Assembly (NCBI GenBank): GCA_029067025.1
Contig: JAIEFH010000055.1
Coordinates: 1-8,079 of the forward strand
Length of the DNA stretch: 8,079 nt
From: Oscillospiraceae bacterium
Lineage (GTDB): Bacteria > Bacillota > Clostridia > Oscillospirales > Oscillospiraceae
Reading direction: 5' to 3'
Shown in pieces: positions 1 through 6,100 of the stretch (position 1 is the stretch's first letter; each line of letters begins with the position of its first letter). Below the pieces are notes generated by a model. The model ran no database searches. It was not told the origin of the DNA and saw nothing but the letters and a program-made list of their open reading frames with translations. Both the position numbers and the translations under genes were made by a program.

Positions 1-488
1 GTCAGGTCGTCGATGTCGAAGGTGCGGCCGATGAAAAGCTGGCAGGACTCAATAAAAAGGGTGATGCAGCCCCCGGGCAGAAGCGCCCGCTTCCAGCCAA
101 AGCCCCGCCACAAAAGGGCGGAAAACAGGCCGAAGGGCATGAACAGGACAATATTGGCAATCAAGATATAGGTTGACTGGGAGAAGGTGTCAAAGGGGAC
201 CAGGCTGATATTTCCCGGACTGAAAAAGGGGAGGCCCGACTCGTTCCAGGGCATTCCCAGCGGCAGGCCCGCCAGAGAGCGGACCACCCACCTGGGGGTC
301 AGTCCCAGGATCGCGGCCCCGCCGCAGTACATCCAAAAGAGTGCCAGAACAGCCTCCCGGCAGAAAGGGCTGGAAAGCCCTTTGTCCGCCAGCCTGCGCA
401 GACGCAGGGGACGCAGGCCGAAAAACAGCGCCAGCGCCGGGACCGCGCCGCACAGCATGGCGAAGAGATAACGGAGGGTACGTCCCAT
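1..488 (-). CDS. VanZ-family membrane protein, 3'-truncated by the window edge
   Basis: This frame opens at ATG 488 and stays open to the window edge, giving about 162 residues. The visible protein has an N-terminal hydrophobic segment (MGRTLRYLFAMLCGAVPALA), a short basic stretch, a second hydrophobic segment around FWMYCGGAAILGLTP, then ISLVPFDTF, an ANIVLFMPFGLFSALLW helix, and ESCQLFIGRTFDIDDL at the edge. NxxLFxPxG followed by ES.QxFxxRxFDIDD is the hallmark of the VanZ family (first known from a teicoplanin-resistance cluster; most members have unknown roles). The family membership is secure; a role in antibiotic resistance is not implied. The start lies one base after the methyltransferase stop (TGA-T-ATG) and has no strong Shine-Dalgarno of its own, so translation is probably coupled. 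The last one or two membrane helices are missing only because the window ends. Confidence 0.85.
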   Translation of the reverse strand, partial: MGRTLRYLFAMLCGAVPALALFFGLRPLRLRRLADKGLSSPFCREAVLALFWMYCGGAAILGLTPRWVVRSLAGLPLGMPWNESGLPFFSPGNISLVPFDTFSQSTYILIANIVLFMPFGLFSALLWRGFGWKRALLPGGCITLFIESCQLFIGRTFDIDDL

Positions 489-489
489 A

Positions 490-1353
490 TCAGCGGCTTG
501 TCCACCGCCCGGTGGCCCCGCAGGGCAGGGCGAGGCCGGTCTGGGTGACGGGCAGGCCCAGCTCGTCGGACACGGTGTGCCCGCCGAACTTTCCGCCGAT
601 AACGGTCTGCAAAATATAGGTCAGCACCGACGGGGCCAGCCCCGTGGTGTAGGAATTCAAAATCACGAACAATGGCTCATCGGACAGCACCCCCGCCACC
701 AGCTCCACAAAGGGGTACAGGTTTTCCTCCAGCTTCCATACCTCGCCGGAGGGCCCCCGCCCATAGGAGGGGGGGTCCATGATGATGGCGTCGTATTTGC
801 GCCCCCGCCTGATTTCCCGCTCCACAAACTTGCCGCAGTCATCCACGATCCAGCGGATGGGCTTGTCCTCCAGCCCGGAGGAGCGGGCGTTGTCCTTCGC
901 CCACTGAACCATGCCCTTTGCCGCGTCCACGTGGCATACGCTGGCCCCCGCCGCCGCGCAGGCGATGGTGGCCCCGCCGGTGTAGGCGAACAGATTGAGG
1001 ACGCTGACGGGCCGTCCGGCCTTTTGGATCTGCTCCCGGGCGAAGTCCCAGTTGGCAGCCTGCTCGGGGAACACGCCGGTGTGCTTGAAGTTCATCAGCC
1101 CCACGTTGAAGGTGAGGTCCTTGTAACGCACCTGCCACCGCTGGGGGACGCTCTTGTCCGCCCATTGGCCGCCCCCGGTGTTGGAGCGGGCATACCGGGC
1201 GTCGTGCTTTTTCCAGCCCCGGTGGTTCCGTGGGGTGCTCCAGATGGCCTGGGGATCGGGCCGCACCAGCAGCTTGTCGCCCCAGCGCTCCAGCTTTTCT
1301 CCCCGGCCGCAGTCCAGCAGCTCATAGTCCTTCCATTGATCGGCAACCCACAC
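490..1353 (-). CDS. Class I SAM-dependent methyltransferase, RlmI/COG1092-like
   Basis: The protein is 287 residues from the preferred GTG at 1353. It contains the FKHTGVFPEQ block (about 89-98), SAM-binding motif I VLNLFAYTGGATI (118-130), an acidic motif II residue (D143), motif IV DPPSYGRG (193-200) and a conserved C-terminal LALPCGATGRW. This is the Rossmann-fold Methyltrans_SAM arrangement seen in 23S rRNA methyltransferases such as RlmI and the RlmK half of RlmKL. The N-terminal PUA domain of RlmI is absent, and the segment where RlmI has its m5C catalytic cysteine reads LNSYTTGL, so an m5C reaction is doubtful; the target is probably RNA but unproven. An earlier GTG at 1362 is in frame, but AGGGGG at 1362-1367 overlaps it and sits 8 nt from GTG 1353, which decides the start. 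It is first in a two-gene unit with the VanZ-like gene. Confidence 0.85.
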   Translation of the reverse strand: MWVADQWKDYELLDCGRGEKLERWGDKLLVRPDPQAIWSTPRNHRGWKKHDARYARSNTGGGQWADKSVPQRWQVRYKDLTFNVGLMNFKHTGVFPEQAANWDFAREQIQKAGRPVSVLNLFAYTGGATIACAAAGASVCHVDAAKGMVQWAKDNARSSGLEDKPIRWIVDDCGKFVEREIRRGRKYDAIIMDPPSYGRGPSGEVWKLEENLYPFVELVAGVLSDEPLFVILNSYTTGLAPSVLTYILQTVIGGKFGGHTVSDELGLPVTQTGLALPCGATGRWTSR

Positions 1354-1441
1354 GAAACACACCCCCTACAAGGAATATCTCCGCTCCGCCCCTACGGGGC
1401 GGAGTGGAGTTATCTGGGAGCGGCACACGAAACCCACCCCC
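1349..1441 (-). repeat. 18-bp direct repeats flanking a palindrome in the methyltransferase leader
   Basis: The 18-mers at 1349-1366 and 1424-1441 match at 17 of 18 positions (difference at 1359/1434) and are exactly 75 bp apart. Each copy, read on the minus strand, carries GGGGG, 8 nt, then a GTG codon, so the initiation region of the methyltransferase is duplicated. The 57 bp between them is centred on a hairpin: 1379-1392 pairs with 1396-1409 (14 bp including one G-U) around a TAC loop, with weaker pairing beyond. The palindrome centre (1394) nearly coincides with the centre of the 57-bp segment (1395). This geometry resembles a small palindromic insertion with target duplication, though tandem duplication followed by drift is also possible. 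Confidence 0.6.
1366..1428 (-). CDS. Candidate 20-codon upstream ORF / leader peptide
   Basis: A GTG at 1428 with GGGGG at 1437-1441 (8-nt spacing) opens a 20-codon frame encoding MCRSQITPLRPVGAERRYSL and stops with TAG at 1366-1368. The stop overlaps the AGGGGG (1362-1367) that serves the methyltransferase, and both starts are in the same frame 75 nt apart. Translation would have to unwind the leader hairpin. It may simply be a by-product of the duplicated start region; no conservation evidence is available, so it is tentative. Confidence 0.25.
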   Translation of the reverse strand: MCRSQITPLRPVGAERRYSL

Positions 1442-1460
1442 AAATACAGAGAATCAAGAC

Positions 1461-1489
1461 ATTATACAACATCGGCGGTCAATAGTCAA
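1461..1489 (-). promoter_or_regulatory. Sigma-A-type promoter for the methyltransferase/VanZ unit
   Basis: On the minus strand TTGACT (1484-1489) and a perfect TATAAT (1461-1466) are separated by 17 nt (1467-1483). Transcription should begin near 1454, giving a leader of about 100 nt that includes the direct repeats and palindrome. It lies just beyond the potCD terminator, so the unit has its own start. Confidence 0.85.
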
Positions 1490-1499
1490 ACCCTGGCTG

Positions 1500-1540
1500 G
1501 AACAAAAACCGCCGGAGGGCCGCGGCCCTCCGGCGGTTTT
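1500..1540 (-). terminator. Intrinsic terminator of the pot operon (36-bp perfect palindrome)
   Basis: Positions 1505-1540 form a perfect inverted repeat: AAAACCGCCGGAGGGCCG followed by its exact complement. On the minus strand the stem is followed by TTTTTGTT, and it begins 8 nt after the potCD stop. This is a strong rho-independent terminator. The A-tract on the other side would let it work in both directions, although no plus-strand gene lies here. Confidence 0.9.
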
Positions 1541-1547
1541 CGCGTTT

Positions 1548-3557
1548 TCAGGTTCCAAGCTGAATCCACAGATCATTGTACAGCGCCCGGGTGGCCCGGG
1601 GAAGCACGGTGTACATCTCGCACCGCTCCAGCACGTCGGCGGGGGCGGCCATGATCTCGTACAGCTCGGGGTCAAGCTCCTCGCCGTACAGCTCCTCGTA
1701 ATAGGCGGGGTACTGCTCCAGCGCCTCGGCGTTGGGGGAGGCGTACCAGATATAGTCCATGTTGGCCAGGTTGGCGTCGGTGGAGGCGATGAAGTTGATC
1801 CACGCCATGGCGGCGTCATAGTGGGGGGCGTCCTTGAGTACGCACATGGCGTCCACGAACCAGTTGGCCCCTTCCTCGGGGATCACGTAGCGCAGGTCTA
1901 CTCCGTCCGCCTGATTTTCCAGCATGGACAGGTAGTCCCCGGCGTAGTAGGAGGCGATGGCGGCGTTGCCGCCCTCCATCTTCTGGAACACCTGATCCAT
2001 CACCTTGCCCTGGAACACGCCCCGGCGGCTGGCGTCGGAGATGAGGCCAAAGGCCTCCCGGATCTCCGCCTCGTTGGTGGTGTTCACCGAGTAGCCCAGA
2101 TGGATCAATGCCGCGCCCAGCGCGTCCCGGGAGTTGTTGATGAGCAGCACACTTCCGGCGTATTCGTCGCCGTACAGCGCGCCCCAGCTATCCAGCTCCC
2201 CGTCCACCATGTTGGCGTTGTAGATGAGGCCCAGGGTGCCCCAGGTGTAGGGGACGGTGTATTTGTTTTCGGGGTCATAGGGCAGATTGCGGAAGCGCTG
2301 GTCGATCAGCTCAAAGTTGGGGATCTGGCTGTAGTCCAGCTCCTCCAGCATATCCTCCTCAATGAGCTGGGAGATCATATAGTCGGAGGGGACGATTACG
2401 TCATAGTCCGCGCCGCCGCTCTTCAGCAGGGAGTAGAGGGCCTCGTTGCTCTCGGCGGTCTGGTAGTTGACCCGGATGCCGGTCTCCTCCTCGAACTGGG
2501 TGATGAGATCCTCGTCGATATACTCGCCCCAGGAGCACACGTTGACCACCGGCTGGGAGCTGGTGGCCCCAGTGAGCAGGACAACCACCACCACAAAAGC
2601 GCAGGCCATGGCAGCCGTCACGCCCCGGCGCACCCACTTAAAGGAGGGCTGGTTGAAGCGCATGGACAGCTTTTCAAAGAAAGAGGGCTCCCGAATCTCC
2701 TGGCTGGCGGCGCGGCGCTCCTGCCGGATTTCCCGGACGTTGTTCAGTACCAGCAGCACCAGCACCGACAAAAACAGCAGGGTGGACACCGCGTTGACCT
2801 CCGGGGTGATGCGCTTTTTGGTCATGGAGTAGATGCGCATGGCCAGGGTGGAGGTGGACGACCCGGCGGTGAAGTAGGAGATGACGAAGTCGTCGATGGA
2901 CATGGTGAAGGCGATGAGCGCCCCGGACACGATGCCCGGCTTGATCTCGGGCAGAATCACCTTCCAGAACGCCTGCATCCAGGTGCAGCCCAGATCCTGG
3001 GCGGCGTCCACCAGGTTTTTGTCCATCTGCCGCAGCTTGGGGGCCACGTTCAGAATGACGTAGGGGATGTTAAAGGCGACGTGGGCCAGCAGCATGGTGG
3101 TAAAGCCCAGATGCAGCTTGTCGGGCAGTGTCACGACGCTTTGCACACCGTTGAACCAATTGGCGAATGCCCCCCAGCCCTGGAAGAACGCCACGAAAAA
3201 CAGGCACAGGGAGACGCCGGTGACAATGTCCGCGTTCATCATGGGGATGTCGTTGACCACCAGCAGGGCGTCCCGCTTGCGACGTCCCAGGCTGTACAGG
3301 CCGATGGCGGCGAATGTGCCGGCCACGGTGGCGATGGCGGTGGCCAGCAGGGACACCAACAAAGTGGTGTACAGGCTCTCCATAATGAGGCTGTTTTGGA
3401 ACAGGGAGACGTACCAGTTCAAAGAGAAGCCCTTCCACACAGCGCTGGAATCCCCGGCGTTGAAAGAGAAAATAATCAGCAGGAAAATGGGCAGGTACAA
3501 AAACAGGAAGGTCAGGCCGATAAACAAACGACTGCCGATACGGTTAGACTGTTTCAT
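1548..3557 (-). CDS. potCD: PotC-PotD fusion: polyamine ABC transporter permease fused to substrate-binding domain
   Basis: This 669-residue protein joins two normally separate parts of a spermidine/putrescine importer. Residues 1-272 are a PotC-type permease with six hydrophobic segments and an EAA-loop (DAAQDLGCTWMQAFWKVILP, about 184-203) that docks on the ATPase. A basic cytoplasmic linker (about 273-310) leads to a seventh membrane helix at 311-330 (AAMACAFVVVVVLLTG), after which a PotD-like binding domain (about 337-669) would lie outside the cell. That domain starts VNVCSWGEYIDEDL and includes VPSDYM (389-394), VPYTWGTLGLIYN (435-447) and NWFVDA (565-570), all typical of the family. 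There is no lipobox cysteine after the helix, so the helix replaces the usual lipoprotein anchor. The ATG has AGGGAGGT (3564-3571) 6 nt upstream. It is the last gene of potA-potB-potCD and is followed by a terminator. Polyamine specificity is inferred from family membership. Confidence 0.92.
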   Translation of the reverse strand: MKQSNRIGSRLFIGLTFLFLYLPIFLLIIFSFNAGDSSAVWKGFSLNWYVSLFQNSLIMESLYTTLLVSLLATAIATVAGTFAAIGLYSLGRRKRDALLVVNDIPMMNADIVTGVSLCLFFVAFFQGWGAFANWFNGVQSVVTLPDKLHLGFTTMLLAHVAFNIPYVILNVAPKLRQMDKNLVDAAQDLGCTWMQAFWKVILPEIKPGIVSGALIAFTMSIDDFVISYFTAGSSTSTLAMRIYSMTKKRITPEVNAVSTLLFLSVLVLLVLNNVREIRQERRAASQEIREPSFFEKLSMRFNQPSFKWVRRGVTAAMACAFVVVVVLLTGATSSQPVVNVCSWGEYIDEDLITQFEEETGIRVNYQTAESNEALYSLLKSGGADYDVIVPSDYMISQLIEEDMLEELDYSQIPNFELIDQRFRNLPYDPENKYTVPYTWGTLGLIYNANMVDGELDSWGALYGDEYAGSVLLINNSRDALGAALIHLGYSVNTTNEAEIREAFGLISDASRRGVFQGKVMDQVFQKMEGGNAAIASYYAGDYLSMLENQADGVDLRYVIPEEGANWFVDAMCVLKDAPHYDAAMAWINFIASTDANLANMDYIWYASPNAEALEQYPAYYEELYGEELDPELYEIMAAPADVLERCEMYTVLPRATRALYNDLWIQLGT

Positions 3558-3601
3558 GCCGGCACCTCCCTGTTCGTTGTCGTGCGGTAATGGAGGGTGA
3601 C

Positions 3602-3663
3602 GTAAGCAAAAGGAAGCGGTTTAAAGCTCTTTTTGCTTACTTTTTCTCTCGAGAAAAAGTAAG
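3602..3663 (-). promoter_or_regulatory. Two mutually exclusive hairpins between potB and potCD
   Basis: Directly after the potB stop, the minus-strand RNA can form hairpin A, in which CTTACTTTTTCTC-type arms 3651-3663 and 3636-3648 pair perfectly over 13 bp with a 2-nt loop (in practice a slightly shorter stem). It can instead form hairpin B, pairing 3631-3640 with 3602-3611 (10 bp, GTAAGCAAAA with its complement, extendable inward). The bases 3636-3640 are needed by both, so the structures exclude each other. The segment is much richer in A and T than its surroundings. Neither stem has a clean U-tract terminator. A role in mRNA processing, stability or setting the potCD to potAB ratio is inferred. 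Confidence 0.55.
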
Positions 3664-4515
3664 TCACATGATCACCGCCTGTTCTTCGCCCTCGCCGAAG
3701 TGGTTCATGACCACCATGCACACCACGACGATGACCATCATCACCATGGAGATGGCCGCGCCCAGGTGGGGATTGTAGGCCCCGCCCAAGAATTGCAGTT
3801 CAATCAAATCGCCCAGCATCATCTGGTTGCCGCCGCCCAGCAGGTTGGAGATGGCAAAGGTGGACACCGAGGGGACGAACACCATGGTCACCCCGGACAA
3901 AATCCCCGGCAGGGACAGGGGGAAGATCACCTTGCGGAACACCGTGGCGGAGTTAGCCCCCAGATCCCGGGCGGCCTCAATGAGCGAGCCGTCCAGCTTG
4001 ACGATGACGGAATAGATGGGCAGGATCATGAAGGGCAGATAGTTATACACCATGCCCAGCACCACCGCGCCGGAGGTGCCGATCATCTGGATATACTCCA
4101 CCCCCAGCAGGTTCAGCAGGCCCATGGCCCGGAAGAGCTGGTTCAAAAGGCCGTTGTTCTCCAGGATGGACATCCAGGAGTAGGTGCGCAGCAGGAAGTT
4201 CATCCACATGGGCAGCATGATGAGGGCCATGGCGACGCGCTGAAACCGGGGGCCCTCCTTGGCCATCCAGTAGGACACCGGGTAGCCGATGAGCAGGCAC
4301 ACCAGTGTGGCGACCACCGCCAGCCAGAAGGAGCGCAGGAACACCGACAGATAGATGCCCATGCCGGTGAAGTTTGCCATTGTGGCGTAGGAGGCGTTGG
4401 TGACAGGGTCGGCGGCGGTGAAAGCGTACACCGCCATAATGACGATGGGGATGACCACAAACAGCGCCATCCAGATCACATAGGGAAAGGCAAACCAGGC
4501 GCGCTTATTCCTCAT
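3664..4515 (-). CDS. potB: Polyamine ABC transporter permease PotB
   Basis: This 283-residue inner-membrane permease has about six hydrophobic helices (for example 8-32, 64-85, 93-105, 147-170, 207-224 and 253-271). Its EAA-loop EAARDLGANSATVFRKVIFP (180-199) contacts the PotA ATPase. With the PotC half of the next gene it would form the translocation channel. An ATG further upstream is in frame, but the correct start is ATG 4515: AGGAGGG at 4521-4527 lies 5 nt before it and the protein then begins MRNKRAWFAFPYVIWM, normal for PotB. The first 11 nt overlap the end of potA, so the two are translationally coupled. Length and motifs match the family with nothing missing. A 106-nt gap separates it from potCD. 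Confidence 0.93.
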   Translation of the reverse strand: MRNKRAWFAFPYVIWMALFVVIPIVIMAVYAFTAADPVTNASYATMANFTGMGIYLSVFLRSFWLAVVATLVCLLIGYPVSYWMAKEGPRFQRVAMALIMLPMWMNFLLRTYSWMSILENNGLLNQLFRAMGLLNLLGVEYIQMIGTSGAVVLGMVYNYLPFMILPIYSVIVKLDGSLIEAARDLGANSATVFRKVIFPLSLPGILSGVTMVFVPSVSTFAISNLLGGGNQMMLGDLIELQFLGGAYNPHLGAAISMVMMVIVVVCMVVMNHFGEGEEQAVIM

Positions 4516-5692
4516 AGCCGCCCTCCTGGGAGTCACTCTCCTCTCCATCCTCGTCCTCAGGCTCCACCACGTCCAGCTCCTCGTACTCCTCGGAGTAGGA
4601 GGAGTAGTCCCCAAACATCCCGGAGTACTGGCTCTTTTTCATGACATGGATGCCGTCCGGGTCGATCTTAATGCCAATGTGGCTGTCCACCGGGCAGAAG
4701 TCGGTGGTCTGGATGAGCCACTTGAAGCCGTAGAAATCCACAATGGTGTCGTAGTGGACACCCTTGAAGGTGACGGAGGTGACGGTGCCCCGGAGCTGGC
4801 CCGCTTCCTCGTCCACGATGTCCACGTCCTCGGGGCGGATGACCACGTCCACCGGCTCGTCCTTGGCAAAGCCCTTGTCCAGGCATTGGAAGCGGCGGTT
4901 GAAGATCTCCACCACGCCGTCATCCCGCATAATGCCGTCGATGATGTTAGACTCGCCGATGAAGTCCGCCACAAAGGCGTTCTTCGGCTCGTTGTAAATG
5001 TCCTCGGGGGTGCCGATCTGCTGGATGCGCCCGCCGTCCATCACCACCACGGTGTCGGACATGGCCAGCGCCTCCTCCTGGTCGTGGGTCACATAGATGA
5101 AGGTGATCTCCATCTCCTGCTGAATCCGCTTCAGCTCGTTCTGCATATCCTTGCGCAGGCGCATGTCCAGCGCCCCCAAGGGCTCGTCCAGCAGCAGAAC
5201 CCGGGGCCGGTTCACCAGAGCCCGGGCAATAGCCACCCGCTGCTGCTGCCCGCCGGACAGGGCGGACACCGGGCGCTTCTCAAAGCCCTTCAGGTTGACC
5301 ACCTCCAGCATCTCCATCACCCGCTGGTGAATCTCCTGCTCGGGGAGCTTCACCTTCCGGCCCGACCCATCCGCCTTGGGGATGCGCAGGCCGAAGGCCA
5401 CGTTCTCAAACACGTTGAGGTGCGGGAACAGGGCGTAGCGCTGGAACACGGTATTGACGGCCCGCTGATGTGGCGGGACATCATTGATCCTCACGCCGTC
5501 AAACAAAACGTCCCCTGCGGTCGGCGACAAAAACCCGCCTATGATCCTAAGCGTGGTTGTCTTGCCGCACCCGCTGGGGCCCAGCAGCGTGAGGAATTCC
5601 TTATCGTTGATATACAGATTGATGTGGTCGAGCACGACCTCGTCGCCGTAGGACATGACGCAGTCCGACAGGCGGATCAGCTCCTTGGACAT
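4505..5692 (-). CDS. potA: Spermidine/putrescine ABC transporter ATP-binding protein PotA
   Basis: This 395-residue ATPase has every ABC motif: Walker A GPSGCGKT (38-45), Q-loop Q84 in VFQRYALFPHLNVFENVAFG, signature LSGGQQQR (145-152), Walker B VLLLDE (165-170), D-loop GALD and switch histidine H203 in THDQEEA. A C-terminal TOBE-type domain follows (about 240-352), including VIRPEDVDIV, as in PotA/CUT1-like importers. It ends with an unusual acidic tail (about 368-395) dense in E and D, beyond the TOBE domain. Two copies would drive the PotB/PotCD channel. The ATG is preceded by GGGGGAGGAT (5696-5705). It is the first gene of the operon; its last 11 nt overlap potB and its tail codons hold the potB Shine-Dalgarno. 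Family assignment is firm; the exact polyamine transported is not visible. Confidence 0.95.
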   Translation of the reverse strand: MSKELIRLSDCVMSYGDEVVLDHINLYINDKEFLTLLGPSGCGKTTTLRIIGGFLSPTAGDVLFDGVRINDVPPHQRAVNTVFQRYALFPHLNVFENVAFGLRIPKADGSGRKVKLPEQEIHQRVMEMLEVVNLKGFEKRPVSALSGGQQQRVAIARALVNRPRVLLLDEPLGALDMRLRKDMQNELKRIQQEMEITFIYVTHDQEEALAMSDTVVVMDGGRIQQIGTPEDIYNEPKNAFVADFIGESNIIDGIMRDDGVVEIFNRRFQCLDKGFAKDEPVDVVIRPEDVDIVDEEAGQLRGTVTSVTFKGVHYDTIVDFYGFKWLIQTTDFCPVDSHIGIKIDPDGIHVMKKSQYSGMFGDYSSYSEEYEELDVVEPEDEDGEESDSQEGGYEE

Positions 5693-5702
5693 TTATCCTC
5701 CC

Positions 5703-5901
5703 CCATTTCTAATGATGAGTGTTTTGTCAGCTCCCTCGTTATATTCCCTTGGTGTCACGCTCGCGTTGGACACGCTTTCGCCTCGGCTTCCCTCCGTCTC
5801 GGGCTGGTCTCTGGGGCTTTGCAGCCCCGTCGCTCACCCTCGCTCCGGTCCATCCGAGGCGGCGTGTCTATGCTCGCGCTTCTAGGGTTTCACGGATTGC
5901 G
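5703..5901 (-). ncRNA. Structured 5' leader of the pot operon, candidate cis-regulatory RNA
   Basis: The pot promoter is separated from potA by a leader of about 208 nt. On the minus strand it can form P1 (5862-5868 with 5769-5775, 7 bp), then a 3-nt AAA bulge (5776-5778), then P2 (5854-5861 with 5779-5786, 8 bp). P1 and P2 enclose a P3 hairpin (5823-5828 with 5813-5818, 6 bp) closed by a GCAA tetraloop. Downstream, P4 pairs 5769-5773 with 5752-5756 and 5763-5766 with 5757-5760. P4 and P1 share 5769-5773, so they compete. The loops are purine-rich with GAGCGA-like segments. I do not recognise a named Rfam class. No terminator or clear Shine-Dalgarno-blocking arm is visible, so regulation is inference; an interspersed structured repeat is the main alternative. 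Confidence 0.5.
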
Positions 5902-5907
5902 AGATAC

Positions 5908-5936
5908 ACTATAGCGGGTTGGAACCCTTTTGTCAA
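5908..5936 (-). promoter_or_regulatory. Sigma-A promoter of the pot operon with an inverted repeat in its spacer
   Basis: On the minus strand a perfect TTGACA (5931-5936) lies 17 nt from TATAGT (5908-5913), placing the transcript start near 5901. The spacer contains GGGTT-GG-AACCC on the plus strand (5916-5927), an inverted repeat with 5-bp arms that could be a repressor operator, although arms this short can arise by chance. The promoter is divergent from the formyltransferase promoter about 95 bp away. Confidence 0.88.
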
Positions 5937-6029
5937 TCATTTTGGGGGAAATTTATCGGAAAATGGGGAGGTGCGTATCTGCTGTTTGCGCTGCCGGGTC
6001 TGGGCATTGACGGTTTCTCTGACTGCGCC
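5937..6029. other. Divergent intergenic segment with no supported gene
   Basis: This is the part of the 408-bp potA-formyltransferase gap not taken up by the pot leader, the two promoters or the short formyltransferase leader. I see no hairpin, RNA gene or convincing small gene in it. A 61-codon open frame spans it, but its start lies in the pot promoter and it lacks a ribosome-binding site. Confidence 0.4.
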
Positions 6030-6058
6030 TTGACGCTCAAAACCGGCGGTGGTAAAAT
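6030..6058 (+). promoter_or_regulatory. Sigma-A-type promoter of the formyltransferase gene
   Basis: TTGACG (6030-6035) and TAAAAT (6053-6058) are separated by 17 nt. Transcription would start near 6065, leaving a leader of about 36 nt before ATG 6101. Each hexamer has a single mismatch to consensus, so a moderately strong promoter is expected. Confidence 0.75.
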
Positions 6059-6100
6059 CAGGAGGATATACGCCACTACCCGGGAGGAATGGGAGAAGCT

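Noticed and set aside
577..1485. Plus-strand 302-codon open frame opposite the methyltransferase
   Set aside because: The minus-strand frame has complete SAM-binding motifs and a promoter; the plus frame has neither.
1505..1540. Perfect palindrome considered as a recombination or attachment site
   Set aside because: Its place just after the potCD stop and its T-run on the minus strand are fully explained by an intrinsic terminator.
1230..3590. Very long plus-strand open frame (786 codons) opposite potCD
   Set aside because: It is antisense to a clear PotC-PotD fusion; the product is rich in G, H, Q and V with no recognisable motif, typical of mirror frames in GC-rich DNA.
3664..4614. N-terminally extended PotB starting inside potA
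   Set aside because: The extra 33 residues (Thr/Pro/Arg-rich) are a shadow of potA; ATG 4515 has a proper ribosome-binding site and a normal PotB N-terminus.
3700..5914. Long plus-strand open frames opposite potB and potA
   Set aside because: They are mirror images of well-supported transporter genes and show His/Gln/Val-rich low-complexity translations without domains or ribosome-binding sites.
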